Origin: Arsenicicoccus piscis | GTDB taxonomy: Bacteria > Actinomycetota > Actinomycetes > Actinomycetales > Dermatophilaceae | Assembly (NCBI RefSeq): GCF_022568835.1 | Contig: NZ_JAKZHV010000001.1 | Coordinates: 1 to 64,000, forward strand | Reading direction: 5' to 3' | DNA length: 64,000 nucleotides | Shown: piece by piece, positions 9,452-17,887 of the stretch | Layout: every line of letters starts with the position of its first letter | Position numbering within the stretch: the stretch's first letter is position 1 | Made by a program: the position numbers and the translations under genes | Notes under the pieces: generated by a model | What the model was told of the DNA's origin: nothing | The model's database searches: none | The model's input: the letters and a program-made list of their open reading frames with translations, nothing else

Positions 9452-10705
9452 TCACACCAGGAACCGGTAGAACGGGCTGTCGGCCTCGACCTTCTCGACC
9501 CCCATCGGGCTGTGCGCCATCCGGTCGAGCAGCGCGTCCAGCTCGCCCGGGTCGCCGAGCTCCACGCCGACGAGCGCCGGACCCGTCTCGCGGTTGGAGC
9601 GCTTGACGTACTCGAACAACGTGATGTCGTCGTCGGGTCCGAGCACCTCGTCGAGGAAGCGCCGCAGCGCCCCGGGCTCCTGCGGGAAGTTGACCAGGAA
9701 GTAGTGCTTGCGGCCTTCGTAGACGAGTGCCCGCTCGACGATCTCGGAGTAGCGCGACACGTCGTTGTTGCCGCCGCTGACCACGACGACGACGTCCTGG
9801 CCGGGCTGCACGTGGACGAACCGGCCCAGCGCCGACGACGCCAGGGCGCCCGCTGGCTCGGCGATGACCCCGTCGACCTGATAGAGCGCGAGCATCTCCG
9901 AGCAGATCCGGCCCTCGGGGACCGAGATCAGCTCTGCCCCAGACTCTTTCACGATCGGGTAGGTGTGCGCGCCAGCCCGGCGCACAGCGGCACCGTCGAC
10001 GAACGTGTCGATCTCGGGGAGGTCTACGAGCTCGCCGGCGGCGAGGGCCGCACCGAGACACGCGGCACCGGCCGGCTCCACCCCGACGACGCGCGTCCCG
10101 GGGTGCCGCTCACCGAGCCAGGAGACGCAGCCAGCCAGCAGCCCACCACCACCGACCCCGACGACGAGCACATCAGGAGCGTGGCCCAGCTGCTCGACGA
10201 CCTCGATCGCGAGCGTCCCCTGACCCGCCATGGTGCGCAGGTCGTCGAACGCGGGGACGAGCGTGGCGCCGGTCGCCGCCACCCGCGCGGCGGCGGCCGT
10301 GGCGGCATCGTCGTAGGTGTCCCCCACGACGACGAGGTCGACCATGTCACCACCGAGCGCGAGCATGCGGTCGCGCTTCTGCCGAGGGGTGGTGCTCGGC
10401 ACGAAGATCTGACCGCGGATCCCGAGCGCGTGACAGGCGTACGCCACGCCCTGGCCGTGGTTCCCGGCGCTCGCGCAGACGACACCGGCCGCGCGCTCGG
10501 AGTCGGAGAGCTGCGAGATGAGGTTGTAGGCGCCGCGCAGCTTGAACGAACGGACCGGCTGCAGGTCCTCGCGCTTGAGGTAGACCCGGGCGCCGGAGAG
10601 CGCACTGAGGCGGGCGTTGAGCTGCAGCGGGGTCTGGTCCACGACCCCGGCGAGTCGCTCGGCTGCCGCCTCGACGTCGGCCGCGGTCAAGGTGTCGGTG
10701 GTCAT
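9452..10705 (-). CDS. ilvA: Threonine ammonia-lyase (threonine deaminase)
   Basis: 417 residues from ATG at 10705 (a GTG at 10720 is an alternative). PLP enzyme that deaminates threonine to 2-oxobutyrate, the first step to isoleucine. Seen: the PLP lysine motif SFKLRGAYN at about 45-53, SAGNHGQGVAYA, the glycine loop VGVGGGGLLAG, and a C-terminal ACT-like regulatory region from about residue 325 (KHYFLVNFPQEPGALRRFL). One regulatory module, as in the short IlvA form common in actinobacteria. The ACT-like domain suggests feedback control by isoleucine/valine. Monocistronic. Confidence 0.94.
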   Translation of the reverse strand: MTTDTLTAADVEAAAERLAGVVDQTPLQLNARLSALSGARVYLKREDLQPVRSFKLRGAYNLISQLSDSERAAGVVCASAGNHGQGVAYACHALGIRGQIFVPSTTPRQKRDRMLALGGDMVDLVVVGDTYDDAATAAAARVAATGATLVPAFDDLRTMAGQGTLAIEVVEQLGHAPDVLVVGVGGGGLLAGCVSWLGERHPGTRVVGVEPAGAACLGAALAAGELVDLPEIDTFVDGAAVRRAGAHTYPIVKESGAELISVPEGRICSEMLALYQVDGVIAEPAGALASSALGRFVHVQPGQDVVVVVSGGNNDVSRYSEIVERALVYEGRKHYFLVNFPQEPGALRRFLDEVLGPDDDITLFEYVKRSNRETGPALVGVELGDPGELDALLDRMAHSPMGVEKVEADSPFYRFLV

Positions 10706-10750
10706 CGGGGTAGAGCTCACCGACCCAGTATCTCCCGCTAAGAACACCCC

Positions 10751-10778
10751 TTGCTCACGGTCTACCCGCCCCTAGACT
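10751..10778 (+). promoter_or_regulatory. Promoter of the mycothiol-type enzyme gene
   Basis: TTGCTC (10751-10756), a 16-bp spacer and TAGACT (10773-10778), giving a transcript start near 10785 and a leader of about 38 nt. A GGTCTAC heptamer lies in the spacer (10759-10765). Confidence 0.55.
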
Positions 10779-10822
10779 GGCGGCGTGCGCGACCCGCACC
10801 CGCCCTGTCTCAGGAGATCTCC

Positions 10823-11465
10823 ATGGCAACCGAGAGCACACCGATGTGGTCCACGATCGCGGCCGAGCGCGCCGCCCTGGCCGACGATCTCGCCCAGCTC
10901 ACCGACGAGCAGTGGGAGACCCCGTCGCTCTGCGAGGGCTGGACCGTGCGTGACGTCCTCGCCCACATGGCGTCGACGGCCGCCATGACCCCGGTCCGGT
11001 TCTTCGGCTCGCTCGCTCGGCACGGCTTCCACTTCGAGAAGATGGCGCGCCACGACATCGAGACCTACCGCGGCGCCTCCCCCGCCGAGACGCTCGAGCG
11101 GTTCCGGTCGCTGGTCGACGCGACGACGGCCCCACCCGGACCCGCCCTGTCCTGGCTCGGCGAGACGATCGTCCATGCCGAGGACATCCGACGACCGCTC
11201 GGCATCGAGCACACACACCTACCCTTCGAAGGCGGTCCGCGAGGTCGCCGAGTTCTACCAGGGGTCGAACCTGATCCTCGGCACCAAGCGGCGGATCGCC
11301 GGGCTGCACCTTGCGGCGACCGACGACCCCTACGCGTTCGGCGAGGTCGGTCGGCCGCTGGTCGCCGGGCCGATGCTCGCCATGCTGCTGGCGATGACAG
11401 GCCGTCGGGCCGGCCTCGCCGACCTGCAGGGCGACGGCGTGGCCGTGCTCGGCGCGCGCCCGTAG
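10823..11465 (+). pseudogene. Frameshifted maleylpyruvate isomerase / DinB-superfamily (mycothiol-dependent type) enzyme
   Basis: Starts at ATG 10823 behind CAGGAG. The first frame gives about 131 residues typical of the TIGR03083-type family (WSTIAAERAALADDL; LCEGWTVRDVLAHMAST; VHAEDIRRPLGIEH). Homologous sequence then continues in another frame (YPSKAVREVAEFYQGSN... to AVLGARP, stop at 11465). The frame change falls in a CA-repeat, CACACACAC at 11210-11218. Removing four bases, or adding two, restores EHTYPSKAV. Family members are cytosolic and often use mycothiol, but a substrate cannot be read from sequence. Either an error, a pseudogene or slippage; see findings. Confidence 0.85.
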
Positions 11466-11492
11466 CCGGCCTACCGCCGACCCAACGCCGGC

Positions 11493-12239
11493 CTAACGCG
11501 TCAGGTCGCGCAGGCGACGGGCGTTGTGCACGGCGAACCCGTGCCCGTCGTTGTTGAAGTAGACGTAGACGCGTCGCCCCTGCCCCTGCCACTCGCGACA
11601 CCGGTCGGCCCACCAGCGCAGGTCGTCCTCGGAGTAGCTGCCGGCGTAGAGGTGGTCGTGGCTGGGCCCGTGCATCCGCACGTAGACGACGTCCGTGGTC
11701 GCGCGCAGCACGCACGGCAGGTGCGCCCCGCTCATGATCACGTAGGCCGCCCCGTGCCGCTCCAGCAGCGCGAAGACGTCGTCGTGGAGCCAGGACTCGT
11801 GCCGCAGCTCGACCGCCACCCGGATCCAGGACGGGATCGCCCCCAGCGCGTAGTCCAGCCGGGCGTCGTCCCGCTCCAGGGTCGGCGGCAGCTGCAGCAG
11901 CAGCGGCCCGCGCCGGTCCCCCAGCCGCGCGAGGTCCCGGGCGAAGATGTCGGCCCACTTCTCGGGGGCGTAGAGCCGCCGCGCGTGGGTCAGCCCGCGG
12001 GACGCCTTGACCGCCAGCTCGAACCCGGGCGGCAGCCGCCGCTCCCACGAGCCGAAGGTCGCCTGCCGGGGCCAGCGGTAGTAGCTGGCGTTGAGCTCTA
12101 CGGTGCCGAACTCCTGGACGTACCGCTCCAGCCACCGTCGCTTCGGCAGTTCCGGCGGGTAGAGCACCCCGATCCAGTGGTCGTAGGCCCACCCCGACGT
12201 GCCGACGAGGATCCCCGGATCTGCGGTCTCGTCAGTCAA
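11493..12239 (-). CDS. DUF72 domain protein
   Basis: 248 residues from a TTG at 12239, with GGGAGG just upstream on the minus strand. Typical DUF72 TIM-barrel-like protein: ILVGTSGWAYDHWIGVLYPP at the start, VELNASYYRWP, FELAVKASRGLTH, LLLQLPP, VAVELRHESW and YVYFNNDGHGFAVHNA near the end. DUF72 proteins are widespread but biochemically undefined. The gene sits alone between the frameshifted enzyme gene and tRNA-Lys, all unrelated. Confidence 0.92.
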   Translation of the reverse strand: MTDETADPGILVGTSGWAYDHWIGVLYPPELPKRRWLERYVQEFGTVELNASYYRWPRQATFGSWERRLPPGFELAVKASRGLTHARRLYAPEKWADIFARDLARLGDRRGPLLLQLPPTLERDDARLDYALGAIPSWIRVAVELRHESWLHDDVFALLERHGAAYVIMSGAHLPCVLRATTDVVYVRMHGPSHDHLYAGSYSEDDLRWWADRCREWQGQGRRVYVYFNNDGHGFAVHNARRLRDLTR

Positions 12240-12270
12240 AGCGCCTCCCGTGTCCCTGCGGACAGGTCAG

Positions 12271-12344
12271 TAGGCCCCGTGGGGCTCGAACCCACGACCC
12301 GCGGATTAAAAGTCCGCTGCTCTAACCAGCTGAGCTAGAGGCCC
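12271..12344 (-). tRNA. tRNA-Lys (TTT anticodon)
   Basis: Full cloverleaf on the minus strand: 7-bp acceptor GGGCCTC, TAGCTCAG D-arm, anticodon stem GCGGA/TCCGC with loop CTTTTAA (anticodon TTT) and T-arm GTGGG TTCGAGC CCCAC. The discriminator base is A and CCA is not encoded. A TAGCAT box (12374-12379) lies about 30 bases upstream. Confidence 0.97.
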
Positions 12345-12404
12345 GCCGCCCCGGCTGACCGAGGCAAGGCCCCATGCTACGTCCTGACCGGCGCCGGCCC
12401 GTGC

Positions 12405-13313
12405 TCAGGGAAGGGCGCGGACCACGGTGCAGTCGGTGAGGTGCAGCACCTTGGCGCCGGGCTCGAGGTAGCCGAAGGTGCAGCCGCGCGCCCGCTCGAT
12501 GACCGCACCCGCCTCGACGTGATCGACGAAGCAGTCGGTCAGCTCCTCGATGACCGCGCCAGAGACCACTCGCTTGATGCACGCCCCGCTGGCCCGGCGG
12601 ATCCGCGCGCGCGGCTGGACGAAATGCACCCGAGCCCCCGGCTCGACCTGGTCGACGACGAGTCCTGTTGCCACATAACGGACTTCGCCGGTGATGCACG
12701 GCACCACCTGCGGCTCGGTGCGTGGCCGGCGCCGGGTGGTGCGGGGGCGGGTGGCCAGGGCGGTGTCGCCCGCGCCAGGCTCGACCAGCGTCACCGGGTC
12801 GAGGTTGAGCGGGTGCGCCGGCTCGGCGTACTTGTCGATCAGCACGCGGGCTGCGTGCCGGGTCGGCGTGCTCGCGGATCGCTCGGCGAACTGGTGCAGG
12901 CGGGCAACCCTCGTCGCCGCGGCCTCGACGGCATGCCGCAGCAGCGGCAGGTTCTCGTCCCGCGCGGTGGGCGGGTCGGCCAGCCAGGCGTCGACGAGCG
13001 CGGGGAGCTCTACGGAGGTGATGGTGTGCAGCGCGAGCCGGTCGTCGTCGGTGAGGTGCGGTCGCGCCTGGTCGGCCCGCGCGGCGAGCGTGCCGAGCAT
13101 GCGGCGCACGTCGTCGGGCAGCTCGCTCAGCCGAGGGCCGGCGACGAGGGAGCCGACAACCGTCTCGGGGGACGAGGAGGTCGAGGGGGAGGGTGCCCGA
13201 CGGGGCGCTGCCACCGGTCCGGACGCCCGATCGGTGCACGCGCGATCACGCAGCAGACGCAGTCCCATCCCGGCGCCCACCGCCAGTCCCACGATCGTCA
13301 CGGCCCAGTCCAT
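12405..13313 (-). CDS. Membrane-anchored protein with C-terminal beta-solenoid-like repeats
   Basis: 302 residues from ATG at 13313. One N-terminal membrane helix (WAVTIVGLAVGAGMGL), a low-complexity Pro/Ser linker, then a helical region of about 55-165 (LPDDVRRMLGTLAARADQA...). The C-terminal ~75 residues form repeats of 17 residues starting GA: GARVHFVQPRARIRRAS, GAVIEELTDCFVDHVEA, GAVIERARGCTFGYLEP and GAKVLHLTDCTVVRALP, with one 9-residue partial unit between the first and second. Alternating V/I/C at inward positions suggests a small beta-solenoid, as in polymerising bactofilin-like domains. Not a family I can name. A TAGCCT box five bases upstream suggests a leaderless transcript. Confidence 0.8.
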   Translation of the reverse strand: MDWAVTIVGLAVGAGMGLRLLRDRACTDRASGPVAAPRRAPSPSTSSSPETVVGSLVAGPRLSELPDDVRRMLGTLAARADQARPHLTDDDRLALHTITSVELPALVDAWLADPPTARDENLPLLRHAVEAAATRVARLHQFAERSASTPTRHAARVLIDKYAEPAHPLNLDPVTLVEPGAGDTALATRPRTTRRRPRTEPQVVPCITGEVRYVATGLVVDQVEPGARVHFVQPRARIRRASGACIKRVVSGAVIEELTDCFVDHVEAGAVIERARGCTFGYLEPGAKVLHLTDCTVVRALP

Positions 13314-13359
13314 GCTTCAGGCTAGCCCTTGCGGCTGAGAAGACCAGGGGAGACTTCGT

Positions 13360-13365
13360 TAGGCT
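13360..13365 (+). promoter_or_regulatory. -10 box of a leaderless gene
   Basis: TAGGCT six bases before the GTG start at 13372, so transcription should begin at or next to the start codon. Confidence 0.5.
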
Positions 13366-13371
13366 CCCGTC

Positions 13372-13638
13372 GTGGCCCCCGGATTCGTGCTCGTGCTGAT
13401 CGGGATGATCGACGTCGTGCGTGGCCTGGCGGGCCGGCCGTGGCGCACCCGGGCGCTCTGGGTCACCGTCGTCGCCGGCCTGCTCACCGCGGGGGCGGGG
13501 CTGCTGCTGCTCGGCGGGATCGTGAGCACCCCGGTCGGGATCGCCCTCGCCGTGGTCGGCGTCCTGCTGAGCGTCGGGGCCGAGGTCGTGGTGAGCGGCG
13601 CCCGCCAGCGCGCGCAACGGTCTACGCGCGGCCGCTGA
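13372..13638 (+). CDS. Small membrane protein
   Basis: 88 residues from GTG at 13372. Two or three hydrophobic helices (FVLVLIGMIDVV; LWVTVVAGLLTAGAGLLLLGGIV; VGIALAVVGVLLSVGAEVVV) and a basic tail RQRAQRSTRGR, which suggests a cytosolic C-terminus. Its last 17 bases overlap the end of the convergent WYL regulator gene. No family recognised. Probably leaderless. Confidence 0.65.
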   Translation: MAPGFVLVLIGMIDVVRGLAGRPWRTRALWVTVVAGLLTAGAGLLLLGGIVSTPVGIALAVVGVLLSVGAEVVVSGARQRAQRSTRGR

Positions 13639-14617
13639 CCGAGAAGCCGAGCACGGCACGCCCGAGGCGGGCCAGCGCCTGGTCCAGCTCGGGCGGCGAG
13701 AGCACGGTCAGCGTCGCGTCGAGCGACAACGCGATCCCGGCCAGGTGCCAGGCCACGCCGTCGAGGTCGTCGCCACCGACGCGCACCAGCGCTGCCTCGC
13801 TGCGCCCATCACCGACAACCGGCGCGGGAGCGGGCTCCACCGTCCCGACGTTGGCCGGGATGCGGGCCCGGACGTCGTCGACCGGAGCGCCGATGGCCAC
13901 CTCGACCTGGTGCCGGTAGCCCGACCGGGTGATGGCCTGCTGCACGAACTCGGCGGCGTCGGGCGCAGGGCGGGGGGTGAACCGGAAGGTCGTGACGTGG
14001 ACGGACGCGATCCGGTCGAGCCGGAAGGTCCGCCAGTCCTCGCGCTCGAGGTCGAACGCCATGAGATACCAGCGCAACCCGGTGGTGACGATCCGGTAGG
14101 GCTCCACCCGCCGACCCGAGACCGCGCCCGCTCGGGTCGTGTAGTCGAACCGCAGCTGCACACGCCCGCGGGCCGCCCGGGCCACCTCCACGAGCACCTC
14201 GGGCCCCACCTCCGTGACGGCCCGCGGCACCGCAGTCGTCACCTCCTGCACGGCGGCAACCTGCGCCCGCAGCCGGGGTGGGAACACGGTGTCGAGCTTG
14301 GCCAGGGCTCGTAGAGCGGCCTCCCCCACCCCGCTCACCGGACTGGTCGCCGCGCCACGCAGGCTCACCGCGATGGCGATGGCCTCCTCGTCATCGAGCA
14401 GCAGCGGCGGCAGCTCACGGCCGGCGCGCAGCCGGTAGCCACCCGCGGACCCGTGCTCCCCTTCGACCAGGTAGCCGAGCTCACGCAGCCGCTCGACGTC
14501 GCGGCGGATGGTGCGGTCGGTGACCCCGAGCCGCCCGGCCAGCTCAGGACCGGACCACACCGGACGCGACTGGAGCAGGTCCAGCAGACGCAGGATGCGC
14601 CGGATCGTCTCGGCCAT
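13622..14617 (-). CDS. WYL-domain HTH transcriptional regulator (YafY type)
   Basis: 331 residues from ATG at 14617. N-terminal winged helix-turn-helix (RILRLLDLLQSRPVWSGPELAGRLGVTDRTIRRDVERLRELGY), then a WYL sensor domain with the signature region near VEPYRIVTTGLRWYLMAFDLEREDWRTFRLDRI and a C-terminal WCX-like end. WYL proteins sense ligands (oligonucleotides or nucleotides in studied cases) and mostly repress. A 15-bp palindrome, GGACAGGATCAGTCC (14641-14655), lies 23 bases upstream. A near-identical site precedes the DinB gene at 20902, suggesting autoregulation and control of that gene. Confidence 0.93.
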   Translation of the reverse strand: MAETIRRILRLLDLLQSRPVWSGPELAGRLGVTDRTIRRDVERLRELGYLVEGEHGSAGGYRLRAGRELPPLLLDDEEAIAIAVSLRGAATSPVSGVGEAALRALAKLDTVFPPRLRAQVAAVQEVTTAVPRAVTEVGPEVLVEVARAARGRVQLRFDYTTRAGAVSGRRVEPYRIVTTGLRWYLMAFDLEREDWRTFRLDRIASVHVTTFRFTPRPAPDAAEFVQQAITRSGYRHQVEVAIGAPVDDVRARIPANVGTVEPAPAPVVGDGRSEAALVRVGGDDLDGVAWHLAGIALSLDATLTVLSPPELDQALARLGRAVLGFSVSGRA

Positions 14618-14640
14618 GACCCCAGGGTGCCAGGGATGGC

Positions 14641-14655
14641 GGACAGGATCAGTCC
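14641..14655. promoter_or_regulatory. Candidate operator upstream of the WYL regulator
   Basis: GGACAGGATCAGTCC, a nearly perfect inverted repeat, overlapping the end of mrpG and 23 bases before the WYL start. The same sequence with one change occurs in reverse at 20864-20878 before the first DinB gene. Confidence 0.55.
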
Positions 14656-15008
14656 TGATCGGCCTCGGGCGGTCGCACCTGCGCGTCCCCGGGCTCCCAC
14701 CGGCCGATGGAGTCGGTCTGGCCGATCCGCAGCGCCGAGCGGGCCATCATGTGCGACGACAGCGGCGAGGTCATCAGCTGGAACGCGGCCACGAGCAGCA
14801 GCATCGGCACGGTGCTCAGCGAGCGCAGCCGCAGCTCGACGCCGAGCAGGACGAAGAGCACGCCCAGCGTCTGCGGCTTGGTCGCCGCGTGCATCCGGGA
14901 GATCAGCTCGGGGAAGCGCAGCAGACCGAGCGAGGCGGCGAGGCAGAGGATCGCGCCACCGAGCAGGAACAGAGCCGACGCCCAGTCGGCCACGGTGGTC
15001 CAGCTCAT
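14649..15008 (-). CDS. mrpG: Mrp antiporter subunit G
   Basis: 119 residues from ATG at 15008, overlapping mrpF by ATGA. Last gene of the Mrp/Mnh operon. Three membrane helices; typical MrpG sequence ALFLLGGAILCLAASLGLLRFPELISRMHAATKPQTLGV (quoted in parts: LRFPELISRMHAATKPQTLG). MrpE, F and G are small membrane subunits needed for assembly of the Na+(K+)/H+ antiporter complex. Acidic hydrophilic tail ends in EADQD; its end overlaps the candidate WYL operator. Confidence 0.94.
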   Translation of the reverse strand: MSWTTVADWASALFLLGGAILCLAASLGLLRFPELISRMHAATKPQTLGVLFVLLGVELRLRSLSTVPMLLLVAAFQLMTSPLSSHMMARSALRIGQTDSIGRWEPGDAQVRPPEADQD

Positions 15009-15358
15009 GGCCGACCCCCTTCACGCTCGGGGTCGTCGTCCTGGACGACCAGCTCACCCACGGTGTCGGCGTCCCCGTCGGTCGCGCGGTCGCGCTCGTC
15101 GTCCACGTCCTTCGCGACGAACCAGGCGATCGACACCGAGCCGACGAACCCGACCAGCGACAGCGAGAGCAGGATCGGGACGGTGGTCGTGTGCTGGAAG
15201 ACGGCGGCCTCGACGCCGAGGACACAGATGATGATCGACACCAGGACGTCGTTGCCGAGCGCCCGGTTGAGGACGGTCGGGCCGCGGATGATGCGCACGA
15301 GCGTGCACGCTCCGGCGGCGAACAGCAGCAGCGCGATCAGGACGTAGACCAGGGTCAT
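15005..15358 (-). CDS. mrpF: Mrp antiporter subunit F
   Basis: 117 residues from ATG at 15358, ATGA overlaps on both sides. Three predicted helices and the family motif RIIRGPTVLNRALGNDVLVS in the first loop. The C-terminal 30 residues are acidic (VDDERDRATDGDADTVGELV) and longer than in most MrpF proteins. Subunit of the Mrp cation/proton antiporter in the cell membrane. Confidence 0.94.
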   Translation of the reverse strand: MTLVYVLIALLLFAAGACTLVRIIRGPTVLNRALGNDVLVSIIICVLGVEAAVFQHTTTVPILLSLSLVGFVGSVSIAWFVAKDVDDERDRATDGDADTVGELVVQDDDPEREGGRP

Positions 15359-15876
15359 GACACGCTGCTTCCTGCCGGTCGCACGATGTCGATGGCTCGG
15401 GCCACCCGGCGCTCGAGAGCGAGGATCTTGCCGCGCTCGCGCTCGAGCTCGACGGGGTCGGTCGTGTCCACCACGTGCACGGTGATGATGCTCGTGAACG
15501 GGTCCAGGTCGAGGACGACCGTGCCCGGCACGAGCGAGGTCATCTCGGCGACGATGGCGCGGCGCAGGTCGTCGTCGAGGCTCAGCTGGACGTCCATGAT
15601 GGCGCCGCGGCCGATCCCCCGCGGACGCATCGCCATCCAGGCCACGACCCAGCTGGCGACGAACAGGTCGACGAGGAAGTGACCGATCAGCCGTAGCAGC
15701 GCCAGCGGGTGCACGCGCACCGACGCCACCCGGTGCGGGAGCGGGAAGAGCAGCAGCACGATGAACCCGAGGACGAGGCCGAAGACCAGGTTGCTCCAGG
15801 TCGGGGTGCCCCAGAGCATGATCCAGATCAGGGTCAGGCCGGCGAGCGGGAGCGGGCGGACCCGCTGGCGGATCAT
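15355..15876 (-). CDS. mrpE: Mrp antiporter subunit E
   Basis: 173 residues from ATG at 15876, which overlaps the mrpD stop by ATGA. Two N-terminal helices (LAGLTLIWIMLWG; LVFGLVLGFIVLLLFPLP), the region FLVDLFVASWVVAWMAM and a cytosolic domain with VVLDLDPFTSIITVHVVDT, all typical of MrpE. The frame is open far upstream but that part is a shadow of mrpD. Confidence 0.93.
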   Translation of the reverse strand: MIRQRVRPLPLAGLTLIWIMLWGTPTWSNLVFGLVLGFIVLLLFPLPHRVASVRVHPLALLRLIGHFLVDLFVASWVVAWMAMRPRGIGRGAIMDVQLSLDDDLRRAIVAEMTSLVPGTVVLDLDPFTSIITVHVVDTTDPVELERERGKILALERRVARAIDIVRPAGSSVS

Positions 15877-17420
15877 CGGCTCATCCCGTCCGGGAAGACG
15901 GCGGTGACGTAGCCCGCGCGGTCGTTCAGCTGGGCCGCAGCGTGCTGGGTGAACGAGAACAGCGGGCCGGCGGCGAAGGTCAGCGAGACGCTGAAGATCA
16001 CCAGCGCGGCGGTCGGCAGGACCATCCCACGGGCCAGCGGGTGCAGCCGCCCCACGGTGCCGGGGGTGGCCGACGAGCCCTCCTCCACCGGCGCGGCCCG
16101 CCAGAACGCCCGCGACCACACCCGGCTCACGGCGTAGAGCGTGAGCAGGCTGGTGACGACCGACCCGGCGATCAGCACGTAGTCGAGCCAGCCCCCGGCC
16201 TGCGCACCGGCCTGGATCAGACCGACCTTGCCGAGGAAGCCCGAGAACGGCGGGATGCCGGCGAGGTTCATGGCGGGGATGAAGAACAGCAGGGCCAGCC
16301 CGGGCGCGGTGGTCGCGAGCCCGCCGAGCTTGCTCAGCTGGGTGGAGCCGGCCTTGACCTCGACCAGCCCGACGACGAGGAACAGCGAGGTCTGGATGGT
16401 GATGTGGTGGGCGGTGTAGAAGATGGCCGATGCCAGTCCGTGCTGGTTGCCGACGGCGATGCCGAAGATCAGGTAGCCGATGTGCGAGACGAGGGTGAAG
16501 GACAGCAGTCGTTTGATGTCGTCCTGCGCGACGGCGCCGAGGATGCCGACGAGCATGGTGAGCAGCGCGGCCCACATGAGCAGGGTGTCGAGCCGCCCGT
16601 CGGGGAAGAGCAGGGTCTGCGTGCGAATGATCGCGTAGACCCCGACCTTGGTGAGCAGCCCGGCGAACACCGCCGTGACGGAGGCCGGTGCCATGGGGTA
16701 GGAGTCGGGCAGCCAGCCCGACATCGGGAAGACCGCGGCCTTGATGCAGAAGCCGAGCAGCAGCAGCAGCTGCAGGGTGAGTCGGACCGGGTCGCTGAGC
16801 TCGTCGAGACGGCCGGCGAGCTCGGCCAGGTTGACCGTTCCGGTCGCGCCGTAGACCAGGGCGATCGCGAGCAGGAAGATCAACGACGAGAGCAGGTTGA
16901 CCACGACGTAGTTGGCGCCGGCCCGGACCCGGTCGGTCGTGCCCCCGAGGGTCAGCAGGACGAAGCTCGAGAACAGCAGCATCTCGAAGCCGACGTAGAG
17001 GTGGAACAGGTCGCCGGAGACGAAGGTCGTGGACACGCCCGCGGCGAGCACGAGCATCGTCGGGTGGAAGATCGGCAGCGGGGACTCGCCGTCCCCGTGG
17101 TCGTCCGAGCGGCGCCCCTGCCCGATCGAGTAGAGCATGACGGCGAACGTCACGACGCTGGAGATGAGCAGCATCAGCGCCGACAGCCGGTCGACGACCA
17201 GCGAGATGCCCTCGGTGGGCGCCCACCCGCCGACGTGGACGACGAGCGCCCGGTGCGTCTCGGTGGCCCACAGCAGGGCTCCGGAGACGGCCACGCTGGT
17301 GCCGAGCACGACGGTGGTGATGAGGCGCTGGAGCTGGGTGTGGCCGCTGGCGACGACGGTGAGGCCCGCCCCGACCAGGGGCAGGATCACGGGCAGCGGC
17401 ACGAGGCTCTCGATGGACAT
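15873..17420 (-). CDS. mrpD: Mrp antiporter subunit D
   Basis: 515 residues from ATG at 17420, chosen because GGAGG lies five bases upstream. An in-frame GTG at 17426 overlapping the mrpC stop is the alternative. Polytopic membrane protein related to complex I NuoN/NuoM. Seen: LYVGFEMLLFSSFVLLTLGG, DDIKRLLSFTLVSHIGY (helix with conserved Lys) and HHITIQTSLFLVVGLVE. With MrpA it carries the proton path. It lies between mrpC and mrpE in a tightly overlapped operon. Confidence 0.95.
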   Translation of the reverse strand: MSIESLVPLPVILPLVGAGLTVVASGHTQLQRLITTVVLGTSVAVSGALLWATETHRALVVHVGGWAPTEGISLVVDRLSALMLLISSVVTFAVMLYSIGQGRRSDDHGDGESPLPIFHPTMLVLAAGVSTTFVSGDLFHLYVGFEMLLFSSFVLLTLGGTTDRVRAGANYVVVNLLSSLIFLLAIALVYGATGTVNLAELAGRLDELSDPVRLTLQLLLLLGFCIKAAVFPMSGWLPDSYPMAPASVTAVFAGLLTKVGVYAIIRTQTLLFPDGRLDTLLMWAALLTMLVGILGAVAQDDIKRLLSFTLVSHIGYLIFGIAVGNQHGLASAIFYTAHHITIQTSLFLVVGLVEVKAGSTQLSKLGGLATTAPGLALLFFIPAMNLAGIPPFSGFLGKVGLIQAGAQAGGWLDYVLIAGSVVTSLLTLYAVSRVWSRAFWRAAPVEEGSSATPGTVGRLHPLARGMVLPTAALVIFSVSLTFAAGPLFSFTQHAAAQLNDRAGYVTAVFPDGMSR

Positions 17421-17422
17421 GG

Positions 17423-17887
17423 TCACCTCCCTCCCTCCGGGTCGGGCTCGTCGGACAGGGCGTACGGATCCTCGAGGTCGCCGTAGTCGCTGTCGGCGAG
17501 GTCGTTCTTGGCGGCCAGGTCACCGATGCGGGTGTCCTCGGTGTCGTCGGTGACGATGTCGCTCGTCGACACCTGCCAGGAGCGGTGCGCCAGCGCCAGG
17601 GCGAACGCCGTGACAGCCAGCGTGATGACGATGGCCGTCAGCACCATGGCCTGGGGCAGCGGGTCGCTGATGCCGCCGGCGCCGATCACGGCGGTGTCCG
17701 CGGTCTCCTTGGTGACCAGGGGCGCTCTACCGGGGTCGCCGGAGACGACGAGGAAGGCGACGTTGACGCCGTTGCTCATCAGCAGCACGCCGAGCAGGGC
17801 GCGGACCAGGCTGCGGGAGACCAGCAGCACCACGCCGCAGCCGACCAGGACGCCGGCGAGCGCCGCGAGGGTGAGGTTGACGGTCAC
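17423..17887 (-). CDS. mrpC: Mrp antiporter subunit C
   Basis: 154 residues from GTG at 17887, overlapping the mrpA stop by GTGA. Three helices related to NuoK: AGVLVGCGVVLLVSRSLVRA, LLGVLLMSNGVNVAFLVVSG and DPLPQAMVLTAIVITLAVTA. A 50-residue acidic C-terminal tail (TDDTEDTRIGDLAAKNDLAD...DEPDPEGGR) extends beyond the usual MrpC length (about 110) and its own coding sequence holds the Shine-Dalgarno of mrpD. Confidence 0.95.
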   Translation of the reverse strand: MTVNLTLAALAGVLVGCGVVLLVSRSLVRALLGVLLMSNGVNVAFLVVSGDPGRAPLVTKETADTAVIGAGGISDPLPQAMVLTAIVITLAVTAFALALAHRSWQVSTSDIVTDDTEDTRIGDLAAKNDLADSDYGDLEDPYALSDEPDPEGGR

